From assembly GCF_900637295.1 (NCBI RefSeq), contig NZ_LR134363.1, positions 1,550,001-1,614,000 of the forward strand: 64,000 nucleotides of DNA. Reading direction: 5' to 3'. Position numbers and translations under genes: made by a program. This document shows, one piece after another, positions 19,809 through 28,272 of the stretch (within the stretch, counting starts at the first letter, position 1; each line of letters opens with the position of its first letter). The DNA comes from Actinomyces slackii (GTDB lineage: Bacteria > Actinomycetota > Actinomycetes > Actinomycetales > Actinomycetaceae). The notes under the pieces are model-generated. The model was not told where the DNA came from and ran no database searches. It saw only the letters and a program-made list of their open reading frames with translations.

Positions 19809-20998
19809 GCCCAGGCGGCCCGGGCTGCCTGGGGGGCGGTGATGCCCAGGCGCTCCCGCAGCGCCAGGCAGGCGGCGCCGCGCGCCCAGTCCGTGCGCCG
19901 ATGGTCGCGCACCTGCAGCTCGATGGGCTCGGCCCCCGGCCGGCGCACCGCGGCGATGCCCACCATGACCTGGTCCTCCAGCAGGGCGGCGACATCGGCC
20001 CGCTCGCCCATGACCACCACGGTCTGGGGCAGGGTGAAGGCCGCCGCCATCGCGATGAAGCGCCCCAGGCGCCGCGCATAGGAGGCGCACACCTCCACCG
20101 CCTCGGCCTGGCCCTGGCGGGCCCGGCCGGCGATGTCCAGGGCCGTGGCCCGCTGCCCCGTGCGCCGCAGCCAGGCGCCCTCCAGGGCGGCGGAGGACAG
20201 GCACTCCATGGCCGGGCTGGCCACCGGCGGGCGCGAGCCGTCGGGCACGGGAAGACTGCCCATCAGCCCCAGCTCGGCCGATGGGCTGGTGACCACCTGG
20301 CCTCCCACCACCAGGGCGAAGCCGATCCCGGCGCCCACGGTGATGACATCGAGCCGCTCATGCTGGCGCCCGGCCCCGAACCAGGCCTCGGCCTCGGCCA
20401 GCGCAGCCACGTCGTTGCCCACCGTGCACGGCAGGCCGATCTCCTCGCGGACCATCTGCGCCAGGGGAACCTCGCTCCAGCCGAAGAACGAGGCCTGATC
20501 CACTGTGCGGCGATCGCGGGCCGTGCCGCCCAGGGCCATGCCGATGCGCACAGGCGCCGCCAGGCCCTGCGCACCCGTGATCACCTCGCCGATCGCCTGG
20601 CGCAGGGTCGACACGACCGCCTGCGGCGAGTGCTCCTCCAGGGGCACCTGCATGGAGGCCCGCGCCCTCAGGCGCAGATCGGTCAGGCAGACGGTCAGCG
20701 AATGCGGAGACAGGGTGGCTCCCAGGAGGGACTCGGACTCGGCGCGGACCTCCAGCAGTGACTGGGGCCGGCCGGTGGCGGCGACCTGCTCGGAGTGGCT
20801 GGTGAGGATCCCGGCCTCCAGCAGCGGGGCGGTCAGGCGCGTGATCGAGCCGGCGGAGACCCCGACCGCCTCCATGAGGTCGGCGCGCGCCATGCGACCG
20901 CGGCGCAGCAGTGTCGCGACGATCGTCAGCTGGGTATCGCTGAGCCGCTCCCAGGGGGGCGCGGGGACGGATGCTTCCATAGCGGCATTGTCCCCCAT
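19802..20998 (-). CDS. ROK-family transcriptional regulator
   Basis: Sugar-responsive regulator of the NagC/Mlc (ROK) type, about 398 residues. The N-terminal MarR-like helix-turn-helix is at residues about 15-75 (LSDTQLTIVATLLRRGRMARADLMEAVGVS region), followed by the ROK sugar-kinase fold (VGNDVAALAEAEAWFG; ITVGAGIGFALVVGG). The usual zinc motif CxCGxxGCxE of ROK proteins is absent; this stretch reads GSLPVPDGSRPPVASPAMECLSSAALE. I chose the ATG at 20998, which follows AAAGGGGG; the longer frame upstream is not ROK-like. Divergent from the sugar ABC operon it probably controls. Confidence 0.88.
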   Translation of the reverse strand: MGDNAAMEASVPAPPWERLSDTQLTIVATLLRRGRMARADLMEAVGVSAGSITRLTAPLLEAGILTSHSEQVAATGRPQSLLEVRAESESLLGATLSPHSLTVCLTDLRLRARASMQVPLEEHSPQAVVSTLRQAIGEVITGAQGLAAPVRIGMALGGTARDRRTVDQASFFGWSEVPLAQMVREEIGLPCTVGNDVAALAEAEAWFGAGRQHERLDVITVGAGIGFALVVGGQVVTSPSAELGLMGSLPVPDGSRPPVASPAMECLSSAALEGAWLRRTGQRATALDIAGRARQGQAEAVEVCASYARRLGRFIAMAAAFTLPQTVVVMGERADVAALLEDQVMVGIAAVRRPGAEPIELQVRDHRRTDWARGAACLALRERLGITAPQAARAAWAP

Positions 20999-21073
20999 GA
21001 GCCCCCTTTGTTCTAGCACTGAACACTCCCTGTCGTGCGGTGATGTCGGATCTGGAGAGCGGTCTCGCCGGGG

Positions 21074-21102
21074 TTGCCTCAGAGTTTCTTTTGATGCAAA
21101 AT
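21074..21102 (+). promoter_or_regulatory. ABC operon promoter with ROK-type operator
   Basis: TTGCCT (21074-21079), 17 bases, CAAAAT (21097-21102) form a good promoter for the ABC operon. The AT-rich inverted repeat TTTTG-ATG-CAAAA (21089-21101) overlaps the -10 box and resembles AT-rich ROK operators. It is the only AT-rich stretch in the ROK/ABC divergent region, so repression by the neighbouring ROK protein is a reasonable inference. Confidence 0.55.
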
Positions 21103-21175
21103 TATCTCGGGCGGCTGACCGGCACCCACGCCGGCCCCCTGCCGCCGCCCAGCACATGGACACCAGGAGGTCCTC

Positions 21176-22450
21176 ATGACATCACTGAGCAGGCGCTCCT
21201 TCCTCGCCACGTCGGCGAGGGTGGGGGCGCTCGCGGCCGCGGGCGGAGCCCTATCCGCCTGCGGCTCCTCGCGGGGGTCCGGGCCGGTGCGCCTGGAGCT
21301 CTTCCAGTTCAAGAGCGAGGCGATCGGCATCTTCGACCGCATCTGCGAGGAGTTCAACGCGGCCAATCCGGACATCGTCGTCACCCAGAACTTCCAGGCC
21401 GACAACGTCACCGCCCTGCGCGTGCGACTGGTCAAGGGAGACATGCCCGATCTGGTCACCATCAACGGTGACTACAACTACGGGGCCCTGGCCCACTCCG
21501 GGGTCTTCCGCGACTTCGCCTCCTCCCAGGCGATGGGCACCGTCCAGCCCTCCATCGCCGAGATCCTGGCCACGCTGGGCTCCGGCGCCCCGGGGGAGAA
21601 CAACGGCCTGGCCTTCGCCAACAACGGCTCGGGCATCATCTACAACAAGGACATCTTCGACAAGGCCGGTCTGACCCCGCCGACCACCTGGGCCGAGCTC
21701 ATCGAGATCTGCGATGAGCTGACCGCCGCCGGGATCGACCCCTTCTACTGGGGCTTCAAGGACAACTGGACCGGGGCGCCCATGTTCTCCTCCATCTCCG
21801 GGGGGTACCTGACCGACGGCGTCGCCCACTGGTACGAGCAGCGCCGCGACCTGGACTCGGGCACCAGCTTCTCCGACCTGCGCCCGGTCATGGAGAAGAT
21901 GTCGGCCGTGGCCGCCTACGGCAACTCCAACAAGTTCGAGCTGGGATACAACGACGCCAACCAGGGCTTCGCCCAGGGCAAGGCCGCCATGTACTGGCAC
22001 GGCACCTACGCCATCCCCGCCATCCGCTCCTACAACGAGGACATCAACCTGGGGACCTTCGCCACCCCGGCGGACAGCGCCAAGGACACCAAGGTGGTCT
22101 CCGGAGTCGACGTGGCCCTGACCATGGGGGCCGAGCCCGAGCACCCCGAGGAGTCCATGCGATTCCTGGACTACCTCATGAACGAGGCGAATATGGCCGA
22201 CTACTGCAGCGAGCAGGTCGCCTACCCCACTCTGAAGGGCATGTCCGCCACGGACCCGGCGCTGGAGGGCCTGACCCCCTACTTCGAGGAGGGACGCGTG
22301 GCCACCTACTCGGACCACAACTTCCCCCAGGCGGTCACCCTCAACGCCTACATGCAGCAGTTCCTCATCAACCACGACGTCGACGCATTCGTCTCGGTCC
22401 TGGATGAGCAGTGGAACAAGGTCATGAAGCGATTGAACGAGACGGCCTGA
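21176..22450 (+). CDS. Sugar ABC transporter, substrate-binding lipoprotein
   Basis: Solute-binding protein of carbohydrate ABC importers (cluster 1 / family 1), 424 residues. The N-terminus has a twin-arginine-like RRSF motif, a hydrophobic stretch and the lipobox LSAC (cysteine near residue 26), so it is exported and lipid-anchored. The mature part has the typical LELFQFKSEA start and the NNGSGIIYNKDIFDKAGLTPPTTW motif. AGGAGG precedes the ATG. First gene of a three-gene operon that lacks its own ATPase; a shared MsmK-type ATPase elsewhere is likely. Substrate probably an oligosaccharide. Confidence 0.93.
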   Translation: MTSLSRRSFLATSARVGALAAAGGALSACGSSRGSGPVRLELFQFKSEAIGIFDRICEEFNAANPDIVVTQNFQADNVTALRVRLVKGDMPDLVTINGDYNYGALAHSGVFRDFASSQAMGTVQPSIAEILATLGSGAPGENNGLAFANNGSGIIYNKDIFDKAGLTPPTTWAELIEICDELTAAGIDPFYWGFKDNWTGAPMFSSISGGYLTDGVAHWYEQRRDLDSGTSFSDLRPVMEKMSAVAAYGNSNKFELGYNDANQGFAQGKAAMYWHGTYAIPAIRSYNEDINLGTFATPADSAKDTKVVSGVDVALTMGAEPEHPEESMRFLDYLMNEANMADYCSEQVAYPTLKGMSATDPALEGLTPYFEEGRVATYSDHNFPQAVTLNAYMQQFLINHDVDAFVSVLDEQWNKVMKRLNETA

Positions 22451-22461
22451 GGAGGAGCACC

Positions 22462-23379
22462 ATGGCACGCACATCAGTCACGAATTCCTCGGCCTCCACC
22501 CGGGCCCGGGACAACAAGCCCCAGCCCGTGGAGCGCGCCTTCATCTGGATGGTGGCGCCCGCGGCGATCCTCTTCACGATCCTGCTGACCGTCCCACTCC
22601 TGACCGGGTTCTTCTACACCTTCACCAACTACCAGGGCTACGGCGAGTGGCGCTTCGTGGGGGTGACCAACTACGTCAGCCTGTTCAGCGATGACATCAT
22701 CTGGGGCTCCTACGGGTTCACCTTCCAGTACGCCATCGTGGCCACGGTCCTGACCAACATCATCTCCCTGGGACTGGCCCTGATCCTCAACTCCGCCCTC
22801 AAGGCGCGCTCCGTCTTCCGGGGGATCTTCTTCCTGCCCTACATCCTTCCGGTGCTGATCGTGTCCTACATCTTCAGCTACCTGTTCACCAACAACCTTC
22901 CCCTGGTGGGGCAGTGGCTGGGATGGGAATGGCTGAGCAGCTCCCTGCTGGCCAATGAGCAGCTCGCCTGGCTGGCCATCGTCATGGTCGGGGTGTGGCA
23001 GGCCGCGGCCTACAACACCATCATCTACCTGGCCGGTCTGCAGACCGTCCCCGACGAGATCTACGAGGCCGCCGCACTGGACGGAGCCGGTCCCGCCCGG
23101 CGCCTGTGGTCCATGACCCTGCCCCTCATCATCCCCTTCGTGGGCATCAACATGATCCTGTCCTTCAAGAACTTCCTGGGAGTCTTCGACCAGGTGGTGG
23201 CGTTGACCAGCGGCGGCCCGGGAACGGCCACCCAGTCCATCTCCTACCTCATCTTCAAGAACGGGTTCCAGGGCGGGGAGTACGCCTACCAGACGGCCAA
23301 CGGGATCATCTACTTCCTCATCGTGGTCCTGCTGTCCCTCGCGCAGCTGAAGTTCTTCCAGAGCCGGGAAAGGGTCTGA
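22462..23379 (+). CDS. Sugar ABC transporter permease (MalF type)
   Basis: Inner-membrane permease with six predicted spans, 305 residues. The conserved EAA loop reads YEAAALDGAGPARRLWSMTLPLI near residue 210. The ATG at 22462 follows GGAGGAGC 11 bases after the binding-protein stop, so it is preferred over in-frame ATGs inside the previous gene. Forms the translocation pore with the next gene product. Confidence 0.93.
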   Translation: MARTSVTNSSASTRARDNKPQPVERAFIWMVAPAAILFTILLTVPLLTGFFYTFTNYQGYGEWRFVGVTNYVSLFSDDIIWGSYGFTFQYAIVATVLTNIISLGLALILNSALKARSVFRGIFFLPYILPVLIVSYIFSYLFTNNLPLVGQWLGWEWLSSSLLANEQLAWLAIVMVGVWQAAAYNTIIYLAGLQTVPDEIYEAAALDGAGPARRLWSMTLPLIIPFVGINMILSFKNFLGVFDQVVALTSGGPGTATQSISYLIFKNGFQGGEYAYQTANGIIYFLIVVLLSLAQLKFFQSRERV

Positions 23380-23382
23380 GCC

Positions 23383-24300
23383 ATGACAGCAACCACCAAC
23401 ACGACAGCCATGACCGCCTCCTCGGCCCGAGCGGCAGGATCCGGGTCCCGCGGATCCGCGCCGCGCCGGCGTCGCCGGGTGGCCATCGGGGGGACCAACT
23501 GGTTCACCACCGCCCTGGCCATCGTCCTGAGCCTGACCATCCTGGTGCCCCTGTACTTCACCGTGGTCACCGCCTTCAAGACCCCCGCCGAGCTGGCCGC
23601 CTCCGGATTCGCCCTGCCCCAGTCCTGGAGCCTGGACAACTTCCGCGAGGCCTGGACGATGACCAACTACCCGAGTCGACTCATGGCCACGGCCACGATC
23701 ACGGTGGGCGCCGTCGTCCTGACCCTGCTGACCAACTCCCTGGTCGCCTACGCCCTGGGCCGCAACATGCACCGGCCCTGGTTCCGCCGCCTGTACTACT
23801 ACTTCGTGGCGGCGCTGTTCGTGCCCTTCCCCATCATCATGCTCCCGGTGGTCAAGCAGACCGCCTGGATGCACCTGGACAACGAGGCCGGGCTCATCCT
23901 GCTCTACACCGTCTACGGCCTGAGCTTCAACATCCTCATGTACACCTCCTTCATCAAGTCCATCCCCGTGGAGCTGGAGGAGGCGGCCGCCATGGACGGC
24001 GCCAGCCGCTGGATGATCTTCTGGCGAATCATCTTCCCGCTGCTGAGCCCCATGAACGCCACCGTGGGAATCCTGACCTGCCTGTGGGCCTGGAACGACT
24101 TCCTGCTGCCCCTGGTCATCCTCACCGATGAGTCCAAGGCCACCCTGCCCCTGGCGCAGTACGTCTTCCAGGGCCAGTTCAACACGAACTACACGGTGTC
24201 CTTCGCCTCCTACCTCATGGCCATCGCCCCGATGGTGCTGGTCTACGTCTTCGCCCAGCGCTGGGTGATCTCCGGGGTCATGCGCGGCTCCCAGAAGTAG
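23383..24300 (+). CDS. Sugar ABC transporter permease (MalG type)
   Basis: Second pore subunit, 305 residues, six predicted spans after a long Ser/Arg-rich cytoplasmic N-terminus. EAA loop: LEEAAAMDGASRWMIFWRIIFPLL near residue 200. It starts three bases after the MalF-type gene and is followed by a strong hairpin that ends the operon. An ATG at 23410 is an alternative start. Confidence 0.93.
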   Translation: MTATTNTTAMTASSARAAGSGSRGSAPRRRRRVAIGGTNWFTTALAIVLSLTILVPLYFTVVTAFKTPAELAASGFALPQSWSLDNFREAWTMTNYPSRLMATATITVGAVVLTLLTNSLVAYALGRNMHRPWFRRLYYYFVAALFVPFPIIMLPVVKQTAWMHLDNEAGLILLYTVYGLSFNILMYTSFIKSIPVELEEAAAMDGASRWMIFWRIIFPLLSPMNATVGILTCLWAWNDFLLPLVILTDESKATLPLAQYVFQGQFNTNYTVSFASYLMAIAPMVLVYVFAQRWVISGVMRGSQK

Positions 24301-24319
24301 GGCCGGCCGCATGCCACAG

Positions 24320-24355
24320 GGGAGGCCCCGGCGCAGAACCGCGCCGGGGCCTCCC
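24320..24355 (+). terminator. Terminator of the first sugar ABC operon
   Basis: A 15-bp perfect stem (24320-24334 with 24341-24355), loop AGAACC, beginning 20 bases after the stop of the MalG-type gene. Confidence 0.8.
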
Positions 24356-24458
24356 TCCATGCCATGCGGCCATGGGCGCGGTGCGAGGCCGCCTGCGCCG
24401 TCGGCCCGGAGGGGGTTGAATAGGGGAGTTGAGAGCCGCCCTACGCAAAGGAGCCCCT

Positions 24459-26315
24459 GTGGACGCCCAGTCTGTCCCCGCCCTCGTCGTCTCGCCCCGC
24501 CACGTGGGCCAGGAGCCGGACTGGTGGCGCCGCGCCGTCGTCTACCAGGTCTACCCGCGCTCCTTCCAGGACACCAACGGTGACGGGATCGGCGACATCC
24601 CCGGCATCACCGCCCGGCTGGACCACCTGGACGCCCTGGGGGTCGACGTCGTGTGGCTCAGCCCCATCTACCGATCCCCCCAGGATGACAACGGCTACGA
24701 CATCTCCGACTACCGCGACGTCGACCCGCTCTTCGGCACCCTGGAGGACCTGGACGCCCTCATCGCCGGGCTCCATCAGCGGGGCATGCGCCTGGTCATG
24801 GACCTCGTGGTCAACCACACCAGCGACGAGCACCCCTGGTTCATCGAGTCGCGCAGCAGCGCGCAGTCCGCCAAGCGCGACTGGTACATCTGGCGGCCCG
24901 CCCGGCAGGTGCCCGGCCTGGTGCCGGGCCAGCCCGGCACCGAGCCCACCAACTGGGGCTCCTTCTTCTCCGGGTCCGCCTGGGCCTGGGACGAGGGCAG
25001 CGGCGAGTTCTACCTCCACCTCTTCTCCCGCAAGCAGCCCGACCTCAACTGGGAGAGCGAGGAGGTGCGCCGCGCCGTCTACGACATGATGACCTGGTGG
25101 CTGGACCGGGGCGTGGACGGCTTCCGCATGGACGTCATCAACCTCATCTCCAAGACCTACCCCCTGGCCGATGGCGCCCAGGGCGAGGGCGACCTGTTCG
25201 GGGACGGCTTCCACGCCGTGGCCAACGGCCCGCGCATCCACGAGTTCCTGGCGGAGATGAACCGCGAGGTCTTCGCCCCGCGGGCCGGGCACGTCATCAC
25301 GGTGGGGGAGACGCCGGGGGTGCGGCTGAGCGACGCGCCGCTCTACACCGGGCCCGAGCGCGCCGAGCTCGACATGGTCTTCCAGTTCGAGCATGTGGGG
25401 CTGGCCGAGGGGCCCGGGGGCAAGTTCGACCCCAGGCCCGTGGACCTGGTGGCGCTCAAGGACAACCTGGCCTCCTGGCAGGCCGCCCTGGCACCGCAGG
25501 TGGGGCCCGAGGGCGACCTGACCGAGCGGGGCTGGAACTCCAACTACTGGGACAACCACGACCAGCCGCGGGCCGTCTCCCGCTTCGGCGACGATGACCC
25601 CGCCTGGCGCGAGATCAGCGCCAAGACCCTGGCCTCCATCCTCCACGCCCACCGAGGCACGCCCTACATCTACCAGGGCGAGGAGCTGGGCATGACCAAC
25701 ACGGTCTTCCCGGGGCTCGGCGCCTACCGGGACCTGGAGTCCATCAACCACTACCACGAGCGCGTCGCCGCCGGGGACGACCCCGAGGCGCTTCTGGCCG
25801 CCATGCCCGTCAACTCCCGTGACAACGCCCGCACCCCCGTGCAGTGGGAGCCGGGGGAGGGGGCCGGCTTCACCACCGGCCAGCCCTGGATCGACGTGGC
25901 CCCCAACGCCGGGCAGATCAACGCCGCCGCCCAGGTGGGTGTGCCCGGCAGCGTCTTCGAGCACCATCGGGCGCTGGTAGCGCTGCGCCACCAGGATGAG
26001 GTCCTGGCCCTGGGAACCTTCCGGCTCCTGGCCGCCGAGCACCCCAGCGCCTGGGTGATCCTGCGCGAGCTGGTCACCCAGGCCGGCCGCGAGCAGCTGC
26101 TGCTCATCGCCCAGTGCGCGCGCGAGGACCTGGCGCTGGAGGGCGACGGCGGGCTCTGGGAGGCGCTGGCCGCTGAGAGCCTGGAGGTCGAGCGCTGGGC
26201 GGGGGCCGAGGTGCTGCTGCGCGCGAGCGACCCCGCGGTGCACTCCGGCTCGGGCCATGCAGGGGCCGGGCCGGTCCTGGCGGGCTGGGACTCGGTCATC
26301 CTGCGGCTGCGCTGA
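24459..26315 (+). CDS. Alpha-glucosidase, GH13
   Basis: Cytoplasmic alpha-glucosidase/oligo-1,6-glucosidase of the GH13_23/30/31-type, about 618 residues. Conserved region I is VMDLVVNHTSDEHPWF, the nucleophile D225 is in GFRMDVIN, the acid/base E284 in TVGETPG, and the transition-state aspartate D368 in NYWDNHDQPR. The GTG at 24459 is preceded by AAAGGAG; an earlier in-frame TTG has no such site. Likely cleaves oligosaccharides brought in by the adjacent ABC importer. The last 70 residues form the C-terminal beta domain. Confidence 0.92.
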   Translation: MDAQSVPALVVSPRHVGQEPDWWRRAVVYQVYPRSFQDTNGDGIGDIPGITARLDHLDALGVDVVWLSPIYRSPQDDNGYDISDYRDVDPLFGTLEDLDALIAGLHQRGMRLVMDLVVNHTSDEHPWFIESRSSAQSAKRDWYIWRPARQVPGLVPGQPGTEPTNWGSFFSGSAWAWDEGSGEFYLHLFSRKQPDLNWESEEVRRAVYDMMTWWLDRGVDGFRMDVINLISKTYPLADGAQGEGDLFGDGFHAVANGPRIHEFLAEMNREVFAPRAGHVITVGETPGVRLSDAPLYTGPERAELDMVFQFEHVGLAEGPGGKFDPRPVDLVALKDNLASWQAALAPQVGPEGDLTERGWNSNYWDNHDQPRAVSRFGDDDPAWREISAKTLASILHAHRGTPYIYQGEELGMTNTVFPGLGAYRDLESINHYHERVAAGDDPEALLAAMPVNSRDNARTPVQWEPGEGAGFTTGQPWIDVAPNAGQINAAAQVGVPGSVFEHHRALVALRHQDEVLALGTFRLLAAEHPSAWVILRELVTQAGREQLLLIAQCAREDLALEGDGGLWEALAAESLEVERWAGAEVLLRASDPAVHSGSGHAGAGPVLAGWDSVILRLR

Positions 26316-26423
26316 GGCGGGCCGGGGCCAGGAGTGTTGCGGGCCGGCGCCGGCCGCCAAGAGCGACGGTCCGGCCATCGTGGAGCTTGGCGCGAGGTGC
26401 CCAACGACACGGCGTCGCCTGAG

Positions 26424-26429
26424 TAGCAT
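26424..26429 (+). promoter_or_regulatory. -10 box of a leaderless gene (AAA ATPase)
   Basis: TAGCAT exactly six bases before the ATG at 26436; no Shine-Dalgarno sequence. Consistent with transcription starting at or next to the ATG. Confidence 0.5.
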
Positions 26430-26435
26430 GCTGGT

Positions 26436-27743
26436 ATGAGGAAGACGTCGCGCCTGACCGAGTTGCGGCTCACCCGCTTCAAGTCCTTCCGGGATGCCGT
26501 CGTTCCGCTCGACGGGCTGGCGGTGCTGACCGGGCGGAACTCCAGCGGGAAGTCGAATGTCTTCGACGCCCTGGACGTCCTGTCGCGGCTGGCCACGCCC
26601 GAGCGCCTGCGTGACAGTCTCGACGGCGAGCGCCGTGAAGGCGGCCCTGTGCGCGGAGGGTCTGGGAGCCTGGCCCCCTACGGGGAGACGGCCTTCGAAC
26701 TCGGGTGCACGGTGCGCGTCGACGGCGAGGACCCGGTGGAGTACCTGTATGACGTTAAGGTCGAGGTGAGCCCTGACATCCCTGACATTAGGGTGGTGCG
26801 AGAGACGCTTTATTTCCACGAGACCGGCCTGGCGGAGGGCCCGTCTCCCGCTGTCATTGTGGAAGGCAATGACAGCGGGATGATGAACACCATTATGTTT
26901 GGTGAGATGAAAGCGCCGTTCTCCGTATCTGCGGAGAATACTGCCCTGTCCTTCCTGGGGAGCGTGGAGATCGAATCACCTGATCATCGGTTTACCGAGG
27001 CAGTCGCGGTTACTGCACAGGCGTTGCGGAACGTGGCTATTTTCGATGTCGATGCATCCCGCATGCGGACCTATGTTTCGAAGGATGATCTCTCCGTCGA
27101 GCCGAACATGGCCAATCTGTCTGCCGTCGTTCACTTCATGAGGGATGAGTATCCGTTGCTGTTCCGCAGGTTGGAGACTCTGACGAGAGACGTTGCGGGA
27201 TGCCCCGTCGAGTCGCTCGACTTCGTCACCGCCGATGAGGGGCGCGAGGTCATGCTGGCGCTCAAGGAGTCGGCGACCAGTCGCACGGACGCCAGGTCGA
27301 TGAGCGATGGCCTGCTGAGGTTCCTGGGCATCGCGACTGCATTGATCCATGCGCCAAATATTGTCGGGGATCGTTTGCCGGGAGCAGGTGAAACGTATCC
27401 AGGCAGCCTGCTCGCCATTGAGGAGATCGAGAATGGTCTGCACCCCTCGCATGCGGCGCGTCTGTTCGAGCTCGTTGAGGAGGCGGCCGCCCAAGCGGGG
27501 GTCTCGGTCGTTATCACGACCCACTCCCCGGCGCTTCTCGATGCGATCGGGGGAGCGCATGCCAAGGAGGTGCTCGTCTGTCACGACGGCCAGGTGACGC
27601 GCATGCCTGACCTCCCCGGCTACGACCGGGCCATGGCGCGGGGGACGCTCGGGCGCGTGATCTCCCAAGGCCTGCTCACCGGGCCAGCTGAGGACGAGCC
27701 GGCCGATTACTCGGAGTTCCTGCGGCTCATCGGAGCCGAGTGA
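26436..27743 (+). CDS. AAA family ATPase (SMC/OLD-like, AAA_21 type)
   Basis: Predicted ABC/SMC-type ATPase of 435 residues. It opens with the RecF-like LTELRLTRFKSFRDA, has Walker A GRNSSGKSN (K39), an inserted variable region (about 70-280), then the signature-like SMSDGLLRFLGIATAL, Walker B LLAIEEIENGLHPS (E329, E330, E332) and the H-loop VITTHSPALLDAI. This is the family seen in OLD nucleases and many defence systems, but no nuclease domain is fused. The stop overlaps the next gene's start (TGATG). Codon use in 26750-27400 is clearly less GC-biased than its neighbours, suggesting transfer. Function inferred: the NTPase partner of the PIN protein, perhaps anti-phage or a toxin-antitoxin module. 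Confidence 0.82.
   Translation: MRKTSRLTELRLTRFKSFRDAVVPLDGLAVLTGRNSSGKSNVFDALDVLSRLATPERLRDSLDGERREGGPVRGGSGSLAPYGETAFELGCTVRVDGEDPVEYLYDVKVEVSPDIPDIRVVRETLYFHETGLAEGPSPAVIVEGNDSGMMNTIMFGEMKAPFSVSAENTALSFLGSVEIESPDHRFTEAVAVTAQALRNVAIFDVDASRMRTYVSKDDLSVEPNMANLSAVVHFMRDEYPLLFRRLETLTRDVAGCPVESLDFVTADEGREVMLALKESATSRTDARSMSDGLLRFLGIATALIHAPNIVGDRLPGAGETYPGSLLAIEEIENGLHPSHAARLFELVEEAAAQAGVSVVITTHSPALLDAIGGAHAKEVLVCHDGQVTRMPDLPGYDRAMARGTLGRVISQGLLTGPAEDEPADYSEFLRLIGAE
26846..26880 (+). repeat. Perfect hairpin inside the AAA gene
   Basis: 14-base arms (26846-26859 and 26867-26880) are perfect inverted copies around a 7-base loop, in the variable insert of the ATPase coding region. The arms read TCCCGCTGTCATTG and its complement. 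It has the shape of an intrinsic terminator stem but no T-run. Confidence 0.7.
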
Positions 27744-28225
27744 TGGAGCCCCGCACCTGGTTCATCGATACCTCCGTCCTCGACCACCTGGTCAATGTGC
27801 CGGGTTGGTCGAAAGAGGGTGAGGAACGGGAGTGCGTCCTGCGCACCCTCAAGGAGCGGACAGAGGCAGGGCACACCTTCCTCCTGCCCATCACCGCCGT
27901 CGTCGAGACGGGCAACCACATCTGCCAGGTCAAGTCTGGTGACCGGCGGGCGGCGGCGGAGCGCTTCGCCAATATCCTCCACATGGTCGTCAATAAGCAG
28001 AGCCCGTGGGTGCTGGACGAGGTCCAGTGGGACGGCGACTTCCTCCGAGCCTTCCTGGACGGCGGTGGCACCGGGGAGTCGTGGATCGATCTTGCGAGCC
28101 GGGGCGTCGGCGGCGGGGATCTCAGCGTCCTGGTGGAGCGCCGGCAGTACTGCGAGCGTGCGGGTCTGGAGGTGTCCGCCGTCGGGATCTGGACCCTGGA
28201 CAAGGAGCTCGCGGCGCGGTCCTGA
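27743..28225 (+). CDS. PIN-domain-like nuclease, partner of the AAA ATPase
   Basis: Small protein of 160 residues with the layout of a PIN ribonuclease. Acidic residues fall where the fold needs them: D9 in WFIDTSVLDHL, E55 in PITAVVETGNHI, D126 in GVGGGDLSVLVER and D153 in IWTLDKEL. PIN proteins are metal-dependent RNases, often toxins. The ATG overlaps the ATPase stop, so the two are translationally coupled; a GTG three bases earlier is possible. I recognise no described system with exactly this AAA_21 + PIN pair. Alternative: a VapC-like toxin whose antitoxin is the ATPase. Confidence 0.75.
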   Translation: MEPRTWFIDTSVLDHLVNVPGWSKEGEERECVLRTLKERTEAGHTFLLPITAVVETGNHICQVKSGDRRAAAERFANILHMVVNKQSPWVLDEVQWDGDFLRAFLDGGGTGESWIDLASRGVGGGDLSVLVERRQYCERAGLEVSAVGIWTLDKELAARS

Positions 28226-28260
28226 GGCGGCAGCGGTGCGAGCGCGAGCAGTTCCTGGAC

Positions 28261-28266
28261 TACCGT
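28261..28266 (+). promoter_or_regulatory. -10 box of a leaderless gene (PadR)
   Basis: TACCGT six bases before the ATG at 28273, the same spacing as at other starts in this window. A GAGGG just before the ATG is too close to be a normal Shine-Dalgarno sequence. Confidence 0.4.
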
Positions 28267-28272
28267 GAGGGC

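Noticed and set aside
17340-20081. Long plus-strand open frame opposite GH31 and ROK
   Set aside because: Shadow frame with no recognisable domain; the minus-strand genes have full catalytic motifs.
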